Assembly (NCBI GenBank): GCA_903772945.1
Contig: CAICTM010000181.1
Location: forward strand, 33,941 to 97,940
Direction: 5' to 3'
Source: Seminavis robusta
Lineage: Eukaryota > Bacillariophyta > Bacillariophyceae > Naviculales > Naviculaceae
Length of the DNA stretch: 64,000 bases
The notes under the pieces are model-generated. The model did no database searches. It had not been told where the DNA came from and saw only the letters and a list, made by a program, of their open reading frames with translations. Positions 1 through 9,676 of the stretch are shown here, piece by piece (positions within the stretch are counted from its first letter, which is position 1; each line of letters opens with the position of its first letter). Position numbers and translations under genes: made by a program.

Positions 1-3000
1 AAATGTTGTAACCAACCAAGCCAATCGACAACGTGTGAATCAAGGCAACTTGCAACGGGCCTGGGATGTGACCCAGATTGCATCGAGAGATGACTGGGAT
101 CAGTGGATGCGGACCCTGTCTATTATGTTGCTTCGAGAGGCGCCGTCGGCAGCTCTTAGAGCCACAGCGAATTTGGCGCATGCATACCAGGTACGAAGCC
201 TTGCATCAAGTCAGTGCTTGTTTCGAGTCCTCACATACCTGTTCTGTAGCCACTCGCACGGGAGCTTTTTAGTGCAGCATTCGTTTGTTGTTGGAAGGAA
301 CTGAGTAAGCCATATCGAATGAACCTCATTCATGCTCTGGAAACTGCATTCGCAGCAGACATCTCTCCTGAGATACTGCAGGCACTCCTTAACCTGGCTG
401 GATTCCTGGAACACGACCCGGAAGGAGGGCTGCCCATCGATATTTCAATTCTTGCTGAGCTTGCATTGAAGTGTCGAGCATACGCCAAGGCGCTGCATTA
501 CAAGGAACGCGAACATCGCATGCGGGGCGCGAACTCTTGCGTGGAAGCACTTATCAGTATCAATCGGAAGCTTGACCTTCACGGTGAGCTGGCTTGTTTC
601 CTCCTACTTGATCGCTCGTTTGCACACTCAACCGTTTGTTTTGGTGATCACAGAGGCTGCTCTTGGCATTTTGAAGGCAGCAACCATGAAGTTCGAAGGT
701 GGGAGGCCGGGCACCACCTCGCCATCTGATGAATTTCCCACTAGAATCGCAAGGCACCAATCTCATGGCATGTTCTACAGTGTTATTTGGAGCACGGACG
801 ATGTCGTAGTTAACAATGGCGAGCATGTAGATCTGGCCGAGAGGGAATCTTGGCTAGCAAAGCTGGGTTCATGGACGGAGGCCCTCGCCGTGTACGAACA
901 AAAGCTCAAGAACAATGCAATCGATTTTGATGCCATTCTAGGATGCATGCGATGTCTGGATGCAAGCGGCGAGTGGCGCGGTGTGTTGGAGCTAGCAGAA
1001 AAGACCTGGCCAGCACTGAGTGGGTCATCTGCGTTGGGCCGAGCGGACTCACTCCAAGAGCAAAACCCCATTCAAACACAAATGCAAATTTCCGCGAGAT
1101 CGCAGAAGAAGGCAATACGATTGTGTGCTCAAGCAGCGTGGAGACTTGGTCGCTGGGGTGATCTGGAGAAGTTTGCTACGGAACTGAACAGCGTCAACGC
1201 ATCCAACAACACGTCGAGCACCGCCGTACCAACCAGCAAAAGTGTTGCTTCAAGAGTTGACTTTGAGGGTTCCTTCTTTTCGGCCGTCTTGCATATTCAC
1301 AGAAAGGAGTGGACTGTTGCGGCTGAGGCGATTGACAATGCGAGGAGAGCAATGGACGGTCGGTTCACGGCACTCATGGCAGGTAAGTCCAGGATAGTGC
1401 GCATGAAAGTACCGTATCCCGCTGTATGTGCCATCCTCATGCTTCTACCCATGCGCAGAGTCCTACAACCGCGCTTACCCTAGCATGGTGACTGCACAGA
1501 CTCTGGCTGAGATGGAGGAAATCATCGAGCTACAAAAACTCGAGGAACGTTCCCGAAGCGCTTTTCATCGGCACCCAGCAAACACACCGAACACGAACGA
1601 GGCTCGGCTGAGGCTACAGAAGGTTTGGCGCGAAAGGCTTGCTGGCTGTCGTGCAGATGCCGAAGTTCATTCGTCGATACTTGCGGTGCGTTCGCTGGTG
1701 CTGGGTCCGAGCGACGATTACGAGGCCACGTTGACCTTGAGCGAGCTATCGCGACAAGCAGAACGTTTCAAGCTCGCCGAACGTGTGCTTCTAGACCCTC
1801 TTGATGCCCTTGGTGCCAACTTGGATGGGCCTACTTTTGGTCTTCAGCTGGATGGTCAGCTCTCGCTTGATATTATGCCCGAGGGTGTGAATGGTCCTGC
1901 CGGCTATGCTTCTTTCATAAATCACTTGGTAACTCAAAGGGAAGGCGTGCTACAGCCCAATTTTGGACCGAGGCAACAGCAGCTGAGCAACCAGCTTGTG
2001 TCGGCTGCAGGGGGTTTCAAAAGGTAAGCCCCTGAAGCATGAAACTCTTTGTGTGGAAACCCATTCTCAAGCGGAAATCCTGCTGGTCGTTTCTTAGTAT
2101 GAGAATACAGCACAGTCTCTATTTTGCGTATTTGAAGCACCTGTGGCTTACTGATCAAGAGGACATCGCAATTGATCGGTTGACTCGACTTTGCAATGTT
2201 GTTGACCTCGTGTTCCACTGCGAAGACGTCGCCGACCAGTCATTACGAGTTGCCTGTTGGCTAACGTTAGGGGAATGGAAGATGGAGGCCGCCACCTCTC
2301 CCGGCTCGTTCATTCCAGAGGCCCTGCAAGCAGACGGATTGTCCTGTTTCAAGCGGGCTGTGTCTAATGATTCCTGTGGGTATCGTGCATGGCATGCATG
2401 GGCACTGCTCAACTTCAGGATCGCAGTGCAGCTTGGTAGTGCCAAGAAGAATGCCCGAGCCGGCACTGCTCAGCGCAATCATGTCATTGCGGCTGTAGAC
2501 GGCTTCGTGACTGCCATCAATCTGGGCACCAAGCGATTCTCTGCATCGGTACAACAGGATATGTTGAATGTACTCACTTGCCTCTTCCGGTATGGCGAAC
2601 TTGAGGGAGTAGCCGAAGTAATCAACAGGGGCATGGCCGCCGTGCCTGCCGAAGCATGGCTCGGAGTGCTGCCTCAATTGTTGGCGAGGGTGAGCATCAA
2701 GTCATCACGAATTCGAAAAGTACTGCATCCACTCCTGGTGCGACTGGGAGAAAGACACCCTCAAGCGTTGATGTATCCGTTGTCGGTGCTGCTGAAAAGT
2801 CCAGTTGCGGAACGAAAGAACACAGCGGACAGTTTGTTGAAATCTCTCCCTAGAGCCTTGGTCGAAGAGGCGTTGATTGTTTCGAACGAGCTTATTCGCG
2901 TTGCAATTCTTTGGCTAGAGACTTGGCATGAGGGACTAGAAGGTAAGGCCTCCTTTGATATTGAAGTCCAACGGCTTGACGTTGCATTATCTCATAAGTT

Positions 3001-5333
3001 GGTTCTTGGAATCCATGACAGACGCTTCTAGACTTTATTTTGGTGAGGGGAACGTCTCGGGCATGTTGGATCTTCTTCTACCGCTCCATGAACAACTTGA
3101 GCGAGGTCCAGAGACTAAGAGGGAAATTGACTTTATGAAAGCTTTCGGCAGTGACCTGAGCCAGGCACACAGCCACATCAAAGAGTATATTGAAAGGTCG
3201 CAAACGGGGAACAATGATGGACCGCCACAATATGACCCGACAGGTCGTCTGAGCCACCAAAGTGAAGAGGCAGAAGCAGCAATAAACAAAGCGTGGGTGA
3301 GTGCACCAACGTTTTTTTCATCTCTTGTGGTGTGTGTTGCTCCCCCCCCTCACACTCACCTACACACATTTCTGTTTCCAAACCAGGACATCTACTATAC
3401 TGTTTTCCGCCGAATCAACAAGCAACTCCCTTCTCTGACAAAACTTGAATTGGACCAATGTTCACCTGCTCTGAGCAGAGCCCATGGTTTGGAACTTGGT
3501 GTGCCGGGGTCATACTGCGTGGACGGAACGTACGTCAAAATCGAAATGTTCAATGAATGTGTACAGGTCATCACAAGCAAGCAACGGCCCCGGAAGATTA
3601 CGCTTAAGGGGAGCAACGGCAACGATTACGTTTTCCTCTTGAAGGGGCACGAGGATCTGCGACAAGACGAGCGAGTGATGCAGCTCTTTGGCTTGGTAAA
3701 TGCTCTTCTCGTCCGTGATCCGCAGACCAAAAAGCACGACCTGAAGATCCAGCGATACCCCATCACTTGTTTGTCTACAAACTGTGGGCTGGTTGGCTGG
3801 GTTCCCAACACAGATACATTCCATTCGTAAGTGCTAGTTTGATGGTGCTTCGTGATTCCACGGACAGAAACATCTGATGCCTTCTTTTGCTCTTTAATAG
3901 GCTGATACGCGACTACCGCTTGACGAAGAGAATAGCTCTGAATCTGGAAAACAAGGAGATGCTGAAGATATCTGCGGACTTCGACCTCCTGACTGTCATG
4001 CAGAAAGTCGAGGTATTCACTGAGGCGCTGCGGCGAACCACGGGGAAAGGGAATGACATCTACGAGATTCTGTGGAGCAGATCAACGAATTCAGAAGAAT
4101 GGTTGGAGAGGCGCAACAAGTACACTCGGTCGTTGGCCGTAATGTCCAGTACGTCGAAGACCTGCTGCCAGGTCCTTCTGAAAGCAATTGCGATTGCGAT
4201 CTCACCATCTCCTTTGATCTTTCTCATACAGTGGTTGGCTATATCCTTGGTCTTGGCGACCGGCATCCTTCCAACTTGATGCTCGACAAAATTAGCGGTC
4301 GAGTTTTGCACATTGATTTTGGTACGTTCAAGGTGGAGCTTCTCCACTGGGTTCTTCCTCATTTCTGACCCACCGGTATCTTCAAAACCCACGTAGGAGA
4401 CTGTTTCGAAGTTGCGATGTCCCGGGAAAAATACCCTGAACGCGTTCCGTTTCGATTGACTAGAATGCTTGTCAAGGCCATGGAAGTCTCCGGTATAGAA
4501 GGGAGCTACCGAAGCACTTGCGAAAGGACAATGTCGGTTCTCAGAGGCAGTAGAGATTCGCTTGTAGCTATGCTTGAAGCTTTTGTGTACGATCCGCTGA
4601 TCAGTTGGCGCTTGGTCGACTTGTCGCCTGGGAGACCTTCCGAAGAGAAACTAGCCAGCGCAATAGACCAGGAGTCAGCCAACGTTGACCGTGCTGCTTC
4701 GGCAGTCTCTGAAAAATCCAGTGTCAAAAACTATCCTATCGCAGAAGACTTTGAGGCAGTTGGCAACCCAGGCTCGGAGGTGCTTGATGATGAGGATGGA
4801 GCCAACGGGCCCCAACCTATTGCGGCTTCGCAGCCGCATGCGACGGGTGGGGCCTCCGTGAACACCAGTAGGTCCCATGCACAAATGTACACCAACATGC
4901 AGAACTGGGCAGCAAACTTGGACACTGATAATCGCATTGCAAGCATAGCCGGAGAACGATCGGAGCACGCTACGGCAGGAGGGTCTCTTGCCATGTCACG
5001 AATCGAACGTAGCATGCGCCAGAAAGAGATGCTTGGGCTGCTTCGCGGGGACGATGGCACAGCTCATGAAGAAGCATTGAATAAGAAAGCTCTGAAAGTC
5101 ATCCGACGTGTGCAAGACAAGCTGACCGGAACGGACTTCCCCGACTACAGCGAGACATCTGAGCCTTTGGATGTTCCCGAACAAGTGCAACGTCTCATTG
5201 TCCAGGCAACCGCAAGCGAAAATTTGTGCCAGTTATTCATCGGATGGTAAGCGTTTGTGGACAAATAAATGCAGAGATTGATTCGATTCGGTTCACTAAC
5301 TTTTGTTGCTTTTTCAGGTGTGCATTTTGGTAG
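1..5333 (+). CDS. TOR: Target of rapamycin (TOR) Ser/Thr kinase, 5'-truncated by window edge
   Basis: C-terminal 1521 residues of a PIKK kinase that acts in TORC1/TORC2 to couple nutrients to growth. Exons: <1-190, 265-583, 654-1382, 1459-2023, 2098-2942, 3022-3296, 3387-3826, 3901-4148, 4232-4321, 4397-5246, 5318-5333; all phases agree. Order seen: FAT repeats (with [12 protein letters not shown] and RCLDASGEW), FRB (about residues 865-985, DASRLYFGE and [11 protein letters not shown]), kinase ([14 protein letters not shown] near 1055, catalytic loop [12 protein letters not shown] near 1210, HIDFG near 1229), then FATC ending [14 protein letters not shown]. The [15 protein letters not shown] and [12 protein letters not shown] motifs separate TOR from ATM/ATR. 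Asp, His and Asn of the catalytic loop and the DFG Asp are all present, so the kinase looks active. Odd points are an insertion in the FRB and a long linker of about 165 residues before FATC. The N-terminal HEAT repeats lie outside the window. Confidence 0.96.
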
Positions 5334-5545
5334 TTGCCGTGTGGCTGCTTGCATGGAAACTAGCTTGACTTCCGATGATCAAATGGTGACTGCTCGCGGC
5401 TGCCGTGACCAAGAAATAGAACTGACAGAGAGATTTTAACTTCCATGGATAACTAGTATGGATTCTGAACAAGCTACCGCTATGCAATTAATTAGAATAG
5501 CAGCTGTTGCCTTGTTTGCACCCCTAACCGATAGTTTTAAGAAAA

Positions 5546-7429
5546 TCATTGGGAGGTCTTTCTCAGCTTCTTCGGAGGAAGGGCGATTGGTGGGGGTACG
5601 ACTTTGACGCCTTCTTTCCTGCCTTTGTCGTATTCAATCATGTATTGCAGGGCCCCGCATTGATTTGCTAGCAGCGATGCAACAGCCACAGTTTGAGCCT
5701 GTGTCAAAGAGCCGATTCGCCCACTTCCTCGAGACCGGAGAATGGCACAAAAGATAGGGTCGGTGTCTTCCAAGGGCGGACACTCCAAACTAATACGCAC
5801 CCTAATCTGAACTGGGAAGGGTGACACCTTTGCATTCACATTCTTGGAAGCAAAGGTAGGCTCAATATTATTCAGAGCTGGAGTCAACGCTTCAAAGATT
5901 CCAAACAATAGCCTGTCGCTCACGTTCATAAGAAAGATAGAGGCGCCAGGTCTGATGCAGGAAGCCGCGCCTTTCATATGTGCTGGCAGGCCAAAGATAC
6001 CCCTTCCAAGGCACTCGTCCATGGTGTCACTACTGCATCCAAAGATGAACCCTGAAAGAAACAGACGGGGAGAGTTAAAAAAAAGATGGACCGACAGACA
6101 ATAAAATAAATAAAGGAAAGTCTTACCCGGGCCTGGCATGGTGGGCCAAGCAAGTTCCTCGGGAAGCGGAGCGCGGAAGTCGGAAAGTAGCGCGTCTGGT
6201 GCAGGTGGTTCTTTGTCGCCTGTCCAGGACTCATGAAGTGAAACCAAGGGTGAATTCCAAACTGCCTTCATCAACGCCTCACCCGTTCGTGGTGACATGG
6301 TTTGGCAAAAACTAGTGTCACTGGTTGGGAAAATGAGGTCCGGTGCAGCTTCCCTGGCAGTTTGCGACGGCATCTCAGTGGTGCGGTACCATTTCACATT
6401 GAGACAATAATCAAAACCATGGTGCGATCCTTCCTTTCCAAGGGATTCTTGATAGCTGGCCCTGGACATGACCAGTGCGGCACCTTGGATATGATTTGAC
6501 CCACTGACTGTAAAGAACACCATGACTTGTTTGGCCCCATCTTGGTAGGCATGATTCAAAGCCTCAGCATGGCGCCTTTGAAGATACCACTTTCCTTGTA
6601 CTGTGCTGATTGCCAGGTCTCGCTGGGTTGCGGCTAGAATGATAAAGAAGTGTGCCTGATCAGGTTCAACAATTGGGCTGGGCAGGCCACCTCCAGAATT
6701 ACCGCCTCGAAAGTAATCGACAGTGACGTGTTCTTGACTAGCAAACAAGTTGTCGCCAAGCTCTGTGTTCTCGGGTTGTTTCTGTTCCTGTCTAGGGAAC
6801 TTGCGCAGTTCAGATTCTCCGTGAGCGAAATGGCAACCATCTCCAAAAGGACACTCTCCTTGAATAAAATGTTTGCAGAGACTAATCTTGTAAAATTCGT
6901 TTGGTTTTGGAGCAGGCCGCCTCGGTTGAGCCCCATCCTTGCCTGCAGCTTGCATTTGACTCAATCCCAGAGTGAAGTCTGCCACAAGCGGCAGATCGGC
7001 CCTTTCTTTTCTGAGGTGCTTGTAACGACAGTAGGGTCCATGGATACAGAATCCTTGGCTGTAAAATACACATTCCAAGCGATTCTCTTCACTGATGTGC
7101 CGAAATGGACAGTCCTTCAATAGACATTTTTCTCCTCTTCGACACAGGGGCATCTTACTGAGATCATATTGATGCAGAAATTCACAGGCCGACCCCTTCA
7201 TACAGAGATCTCTCAGCCAATGGCGACAGACAACGGTTCGAAGACGAGGGTCATGCTTAGCACTGGTCAACACAGGCTCTGCTTCATCTCCTGTTGCAAA
7301 GACAGACCCCGCCTTGCGGTACGGCAAAGGATCCAAAGTGTCAGGGATTCCATGCTTCAGGGCATAATCTTCGAAATCATATTCAACGTTCGCGATCGTC
7401 AGAGCGCCCGAGGGGAGAGCCTTCGTCAT
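5546..7429 (-). CDS. CPSF30: CPSF30-type CCCH zinc-finger protein with YTH and DCD domains
   Basis: 602 residues from exons 7429-6127 and 6051-5546. Four CCCH fingers are visible: C-x7-C-x5-C-x3-H at about 68-86 (CRHWLRDLCMKGSACEFLH), C-x5-C-x4-C-x3-H at 94-110, C-x7-C-x5-C-x3-H at 118-136, and another at 183-202. The first three match fingers 2-4 of animal CPSF30, the poly(A)-signal-binding subunit of the cleavage/polyadenylation complex. A YTH-like domain (m6A reader fold) follows at about 258-410, beginning HFFIILAATQRDLAIS, with GKWYLQRRHAEAL and FDYCLNVKWYRTTEMP. The second exon encodes a DCD domain carrying all of its diagnostic motifs: FGLP, IFLMN (for LFLFN), PVQIRV (for PAQV) and PLED (for PLxE). 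Zinc-finger-YTH fusions are known for plant CPSF30-L and apicomplexan CPSF30; I know of no added DCD. The role in m6A-linked 3'-end processing is inferred. The 75-nt intron is in frame and stop-free. Confidence 0.9.
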   Translation of the reverse strand: MTKALPSGALTIANVEYDFEDYALKHGIPDTLDPLPYRKAGSVFATGDEAEPVLTSAKHDPRLRTVVCRHWLRDLCMKGSACEFLHQYDLSKMPLCRRGEKCLLKDCPFRHISEENRLECVFYSQGFCIHGPYCRYKHLRKERADLPLVADFTLGLSQMQAAGKDGAQPRRPAPKPNEFYKISLCKHFIQGECPFGDGCHFAHGESELRKFPRQEQKQPENTELGDNLFASQEHVTVDYFRGGNSGGGLPSPIVEPDQAHFFIILAATQRDLAISTVQGKWYLQRRHAEALNHAYQDGAKQVMVFFTVSGSNHIQGAALVMSRASYQESLGKEGSHHGFDYCLNVKWYRTTEMPSQTAREAAPDLIFPTSDTSFCQTMSPRTGEALMKAVWNSPLVSLHESWTGDKEPPAPDALLSDFRAPLPEELAWPTMPGPGKTFLYLFYCLSVHLFFNSPRLFLSGFIFGCSSDTMDECLGRGIFGLPAHMKGAASCIRPGASIFLMNVSDRLLFGIFEALTPALNNIEPTFASKNVNAKVSPFPVQIRVRISLECPPLEDTDPIFCAILRSRGSGRIGSLTQAQTVAVASLLANQCGALQYMIEYDKGRKEGVKVVPPPIALPPKKLRKTSQ

Positions 7430-8137
7430 GGTGACTGAAAGAAGAAGGAGTGTCGTTGGTGTGTGTTATTGTCGACTGGTCTGAAGGATGGATGCCGATT
7501 GCAGGCCATGATCGAGAAAAAAGATCGAGGTTTGGTTTTTGGTTGAATTTTATTAATAAATAAAGGTTTGGTTGCGAATAAAGCGGCAAAGCGGATAAAG
7601 CCTGGAACGTTTAAAAATCAGCTACGTGTAGTACCAGTACCGTAAAGGCACAAGCCTTCAACGTTTGCCTCCGACAGGAAGACAGCAACTTCGGGACACC
7701 AGGACCTGCCTTCGGTCCATCTCCCGGCCCTACACATGGTCCCGAGAGACGGTCCCACACGACGACCTACACCAGCCCCACACCCCACACTTCCCGAGCA
7801 AAACTCAACCCCGCAAACTCCAAGGTTTGCGATTATCATCCAACCAAACGAGTGACGATCCGGCCTGCAATCTGTGCTGTGCCTTCTCAGGTTGTTTTAT
7901 GAGTGAAATGGCAGGGTGAGAGCAAGTAGATTCAACCGCTTCTCCCCGGAAGCTCTTGCTACCCACCCAGAGTGCTTATCTTATTCCATAAGAAACTACT
8001 ACTCTACTACTAGCTAGGAAGGAAGAATAAATTCAATAAAAGTGCCTAATAATCCTCATTCCGGAATGCAAGGATGGGTTCAGCGTTGTTCATACCGCCT
8101 CATTTTGCCATGACACGAAACCATTCCAGTGAATTTC
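7430..8137. other. Intergenic region between CPSF30-type gene and thermospermine synthase
   Basis: Upstream of the CPSF30-type gene and downstream of the thermospermine synthase gene, both on the minus strand. Presumably it holds the promoter/5' leader of the former and the 3' end of the latter. Short ORFs here show no recognisable protein pattern. No RNA gene was recognised. Confidence 0.5.
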
Positions 8138-9293
8138 TTAATACATGAAAACTGGGTTGTCGCGTGTCATGACACGGGTGTCGTTCTTGAGGAGATTCCT
8201 TAGCGCCTTGGTCAATGCGAACATGGACATGTGAGACACACCATCGTACAGACCAAGCTTGTCGGCGCCACCTTCAATTTGTTGCTCGACGAGATTATCG
8301 ATAACGTCCGTGCTGGCAGGAAATTTCCATTCCTTCTCGACAAGTGCCTTGTCCTCACAACCAGCCGGGGCTTGGAATGCCATAATGAAACCCCAGTCGC
8401 CACCAAAGCTGGGAATGTTTGTGGAATAGGGTACGACGCAGTCAAAGACGGTGCGAAGGGTATTGTTGATTGGTCCATAACAGGAAGTATCGGTTTCACC
8501 TGCTCCTTGGTGTTTTGCTGGGACAGCATCGGCCGTTCCCGACTGTGTGACAAAGACACCATTTGGGTTCAGGCGAGTCAAAGCATGTTCGTAGAACTCT
8601 TTAGTGTAGAGCATAATGCCTGGTCCAGCTTCAATGGGATCGGAAATATCCATGATAATCACATCAAAAGTTTCTTGTGTCTCCATCATCCACTTGTGAG
8701 CATCGCCAACAACCAATTCAAATCGTTTGTCGGATGTTACAGTCTCCCCACCCCATTCCGCTAGGAACTTTTTGCAAACCTCAATAACTTTGCCATCAAT
8801 ATCCACCATCACACAGCGTTCAATCGACTTGTGACGCAAGACTTCTCGGGCTGTGGCAAGCTCACCACCTCCGCCAATAAAGACAGTCTTTGGAGGAGTG
8901 CCAGACAAAGCAGACCTCAACATAGAAGGATGGACAAGAGACTCATGGTAGGCAAACTCGTCCATCTGAGAACTCTGTGTCTTGCCATCCGTGACCAGGG
9001 TCTAACGGTATCATAGATCGGAGAAGAGATTATGGTGAGTTAAGCAAGGAATACGGTATGAAATCGAGAGTGTCAGGGGTTCTGCTGTACTGTACCTTTC
9101 CAAAGAAGGTTTCCACTACATCGATTTGCTGAAATTCTGATTCCGATGTGAACAGGATCTTGTTCAGGTCCATTTCCAACCTCAGACCAGGCGCCACATC
9201 CTCACGGAAGAGGAAGGACATCTTGGCCCGCTGAGCCTCAATACCAGGATTCTTTTCGCCGCTCTCCGTCATGGTGGAATCGATTACTGCCAT
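8138..9293 (-). CDS. ACL5: Thermospermine synthase, ACL5-type aminopropyltransferase
   Basis: 353 residues, exons 9293-9096 and 9001-8138 (94-nt intron). The enzyme moves an aminopropyl group from decarboxylated S-adenosylmethionine onto a polyamine. Visible family features are YHESLVHPSM, the SAM-binding loop VFIGGGGELATAREVLRH, the acidic CVMVDIDGKVIEVCK, VVGDAHKWM and the catalytic-region motif MDISDPIEAGPGIMLYTKEF. The Gly-Pro version of this last motif, FVTQSGTA, and a C-terminal part resembling the end of plant ACL5 (LGLYDGVSHMSMFALTKALR, then NDTRVMTRDNPVFMY) favour thermospermine over spermidine synthase. Thermospermine synthase has been described in the diatom Thalassiosira. No targeting sequence is evident, so it is probably cytosolic. 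The gene is divergent from plastid FtsY, with 383 bp between the start codons. Confidence 0.88.
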
Positions 9294-9676
9294 TATTGTG
9301 TTCGAATGCTACCAATGCTGCTTTTTGTGGTTCATTGGTTTCGTTCGACCTCTCGATCATGAAACGACGTCGATCGCGGTCCAGCAAAGCCAGACGGGGT
9401 GCGCCAACGGTCATGCGTGTTGGTGTCCTCTGTCCAGACAAGGATGGGGTTTCCAAAGCCGACATAGCGACAAAAGCGACATATAAGCCAGTAGAGTGGA
9501 AATGTTTGCTGACTCATTAACTGACGCACGAAGAAGGAAAGTAAAAGCACGTTGTTGTTTTTTGGAACTGATCAGCTTATTCCCGCGCAATACATTGTCA
9601 AGTGTCAAGAAGGAACCACACGCTCATGTTGACAATAATAGCGGTTTGATGAACGGCAACATCAACAGGCATCAAG
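9294..9676. promoter_or_regulatory. Shared divergent promoter region, thermospermine synthase / plastid FtsY
   Basis: 383 bp between two start codons pointing away from each other. It must contain both 5' leaders and both promoters. I see no clear TATA box or defined operator. Confidence 0.5.
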
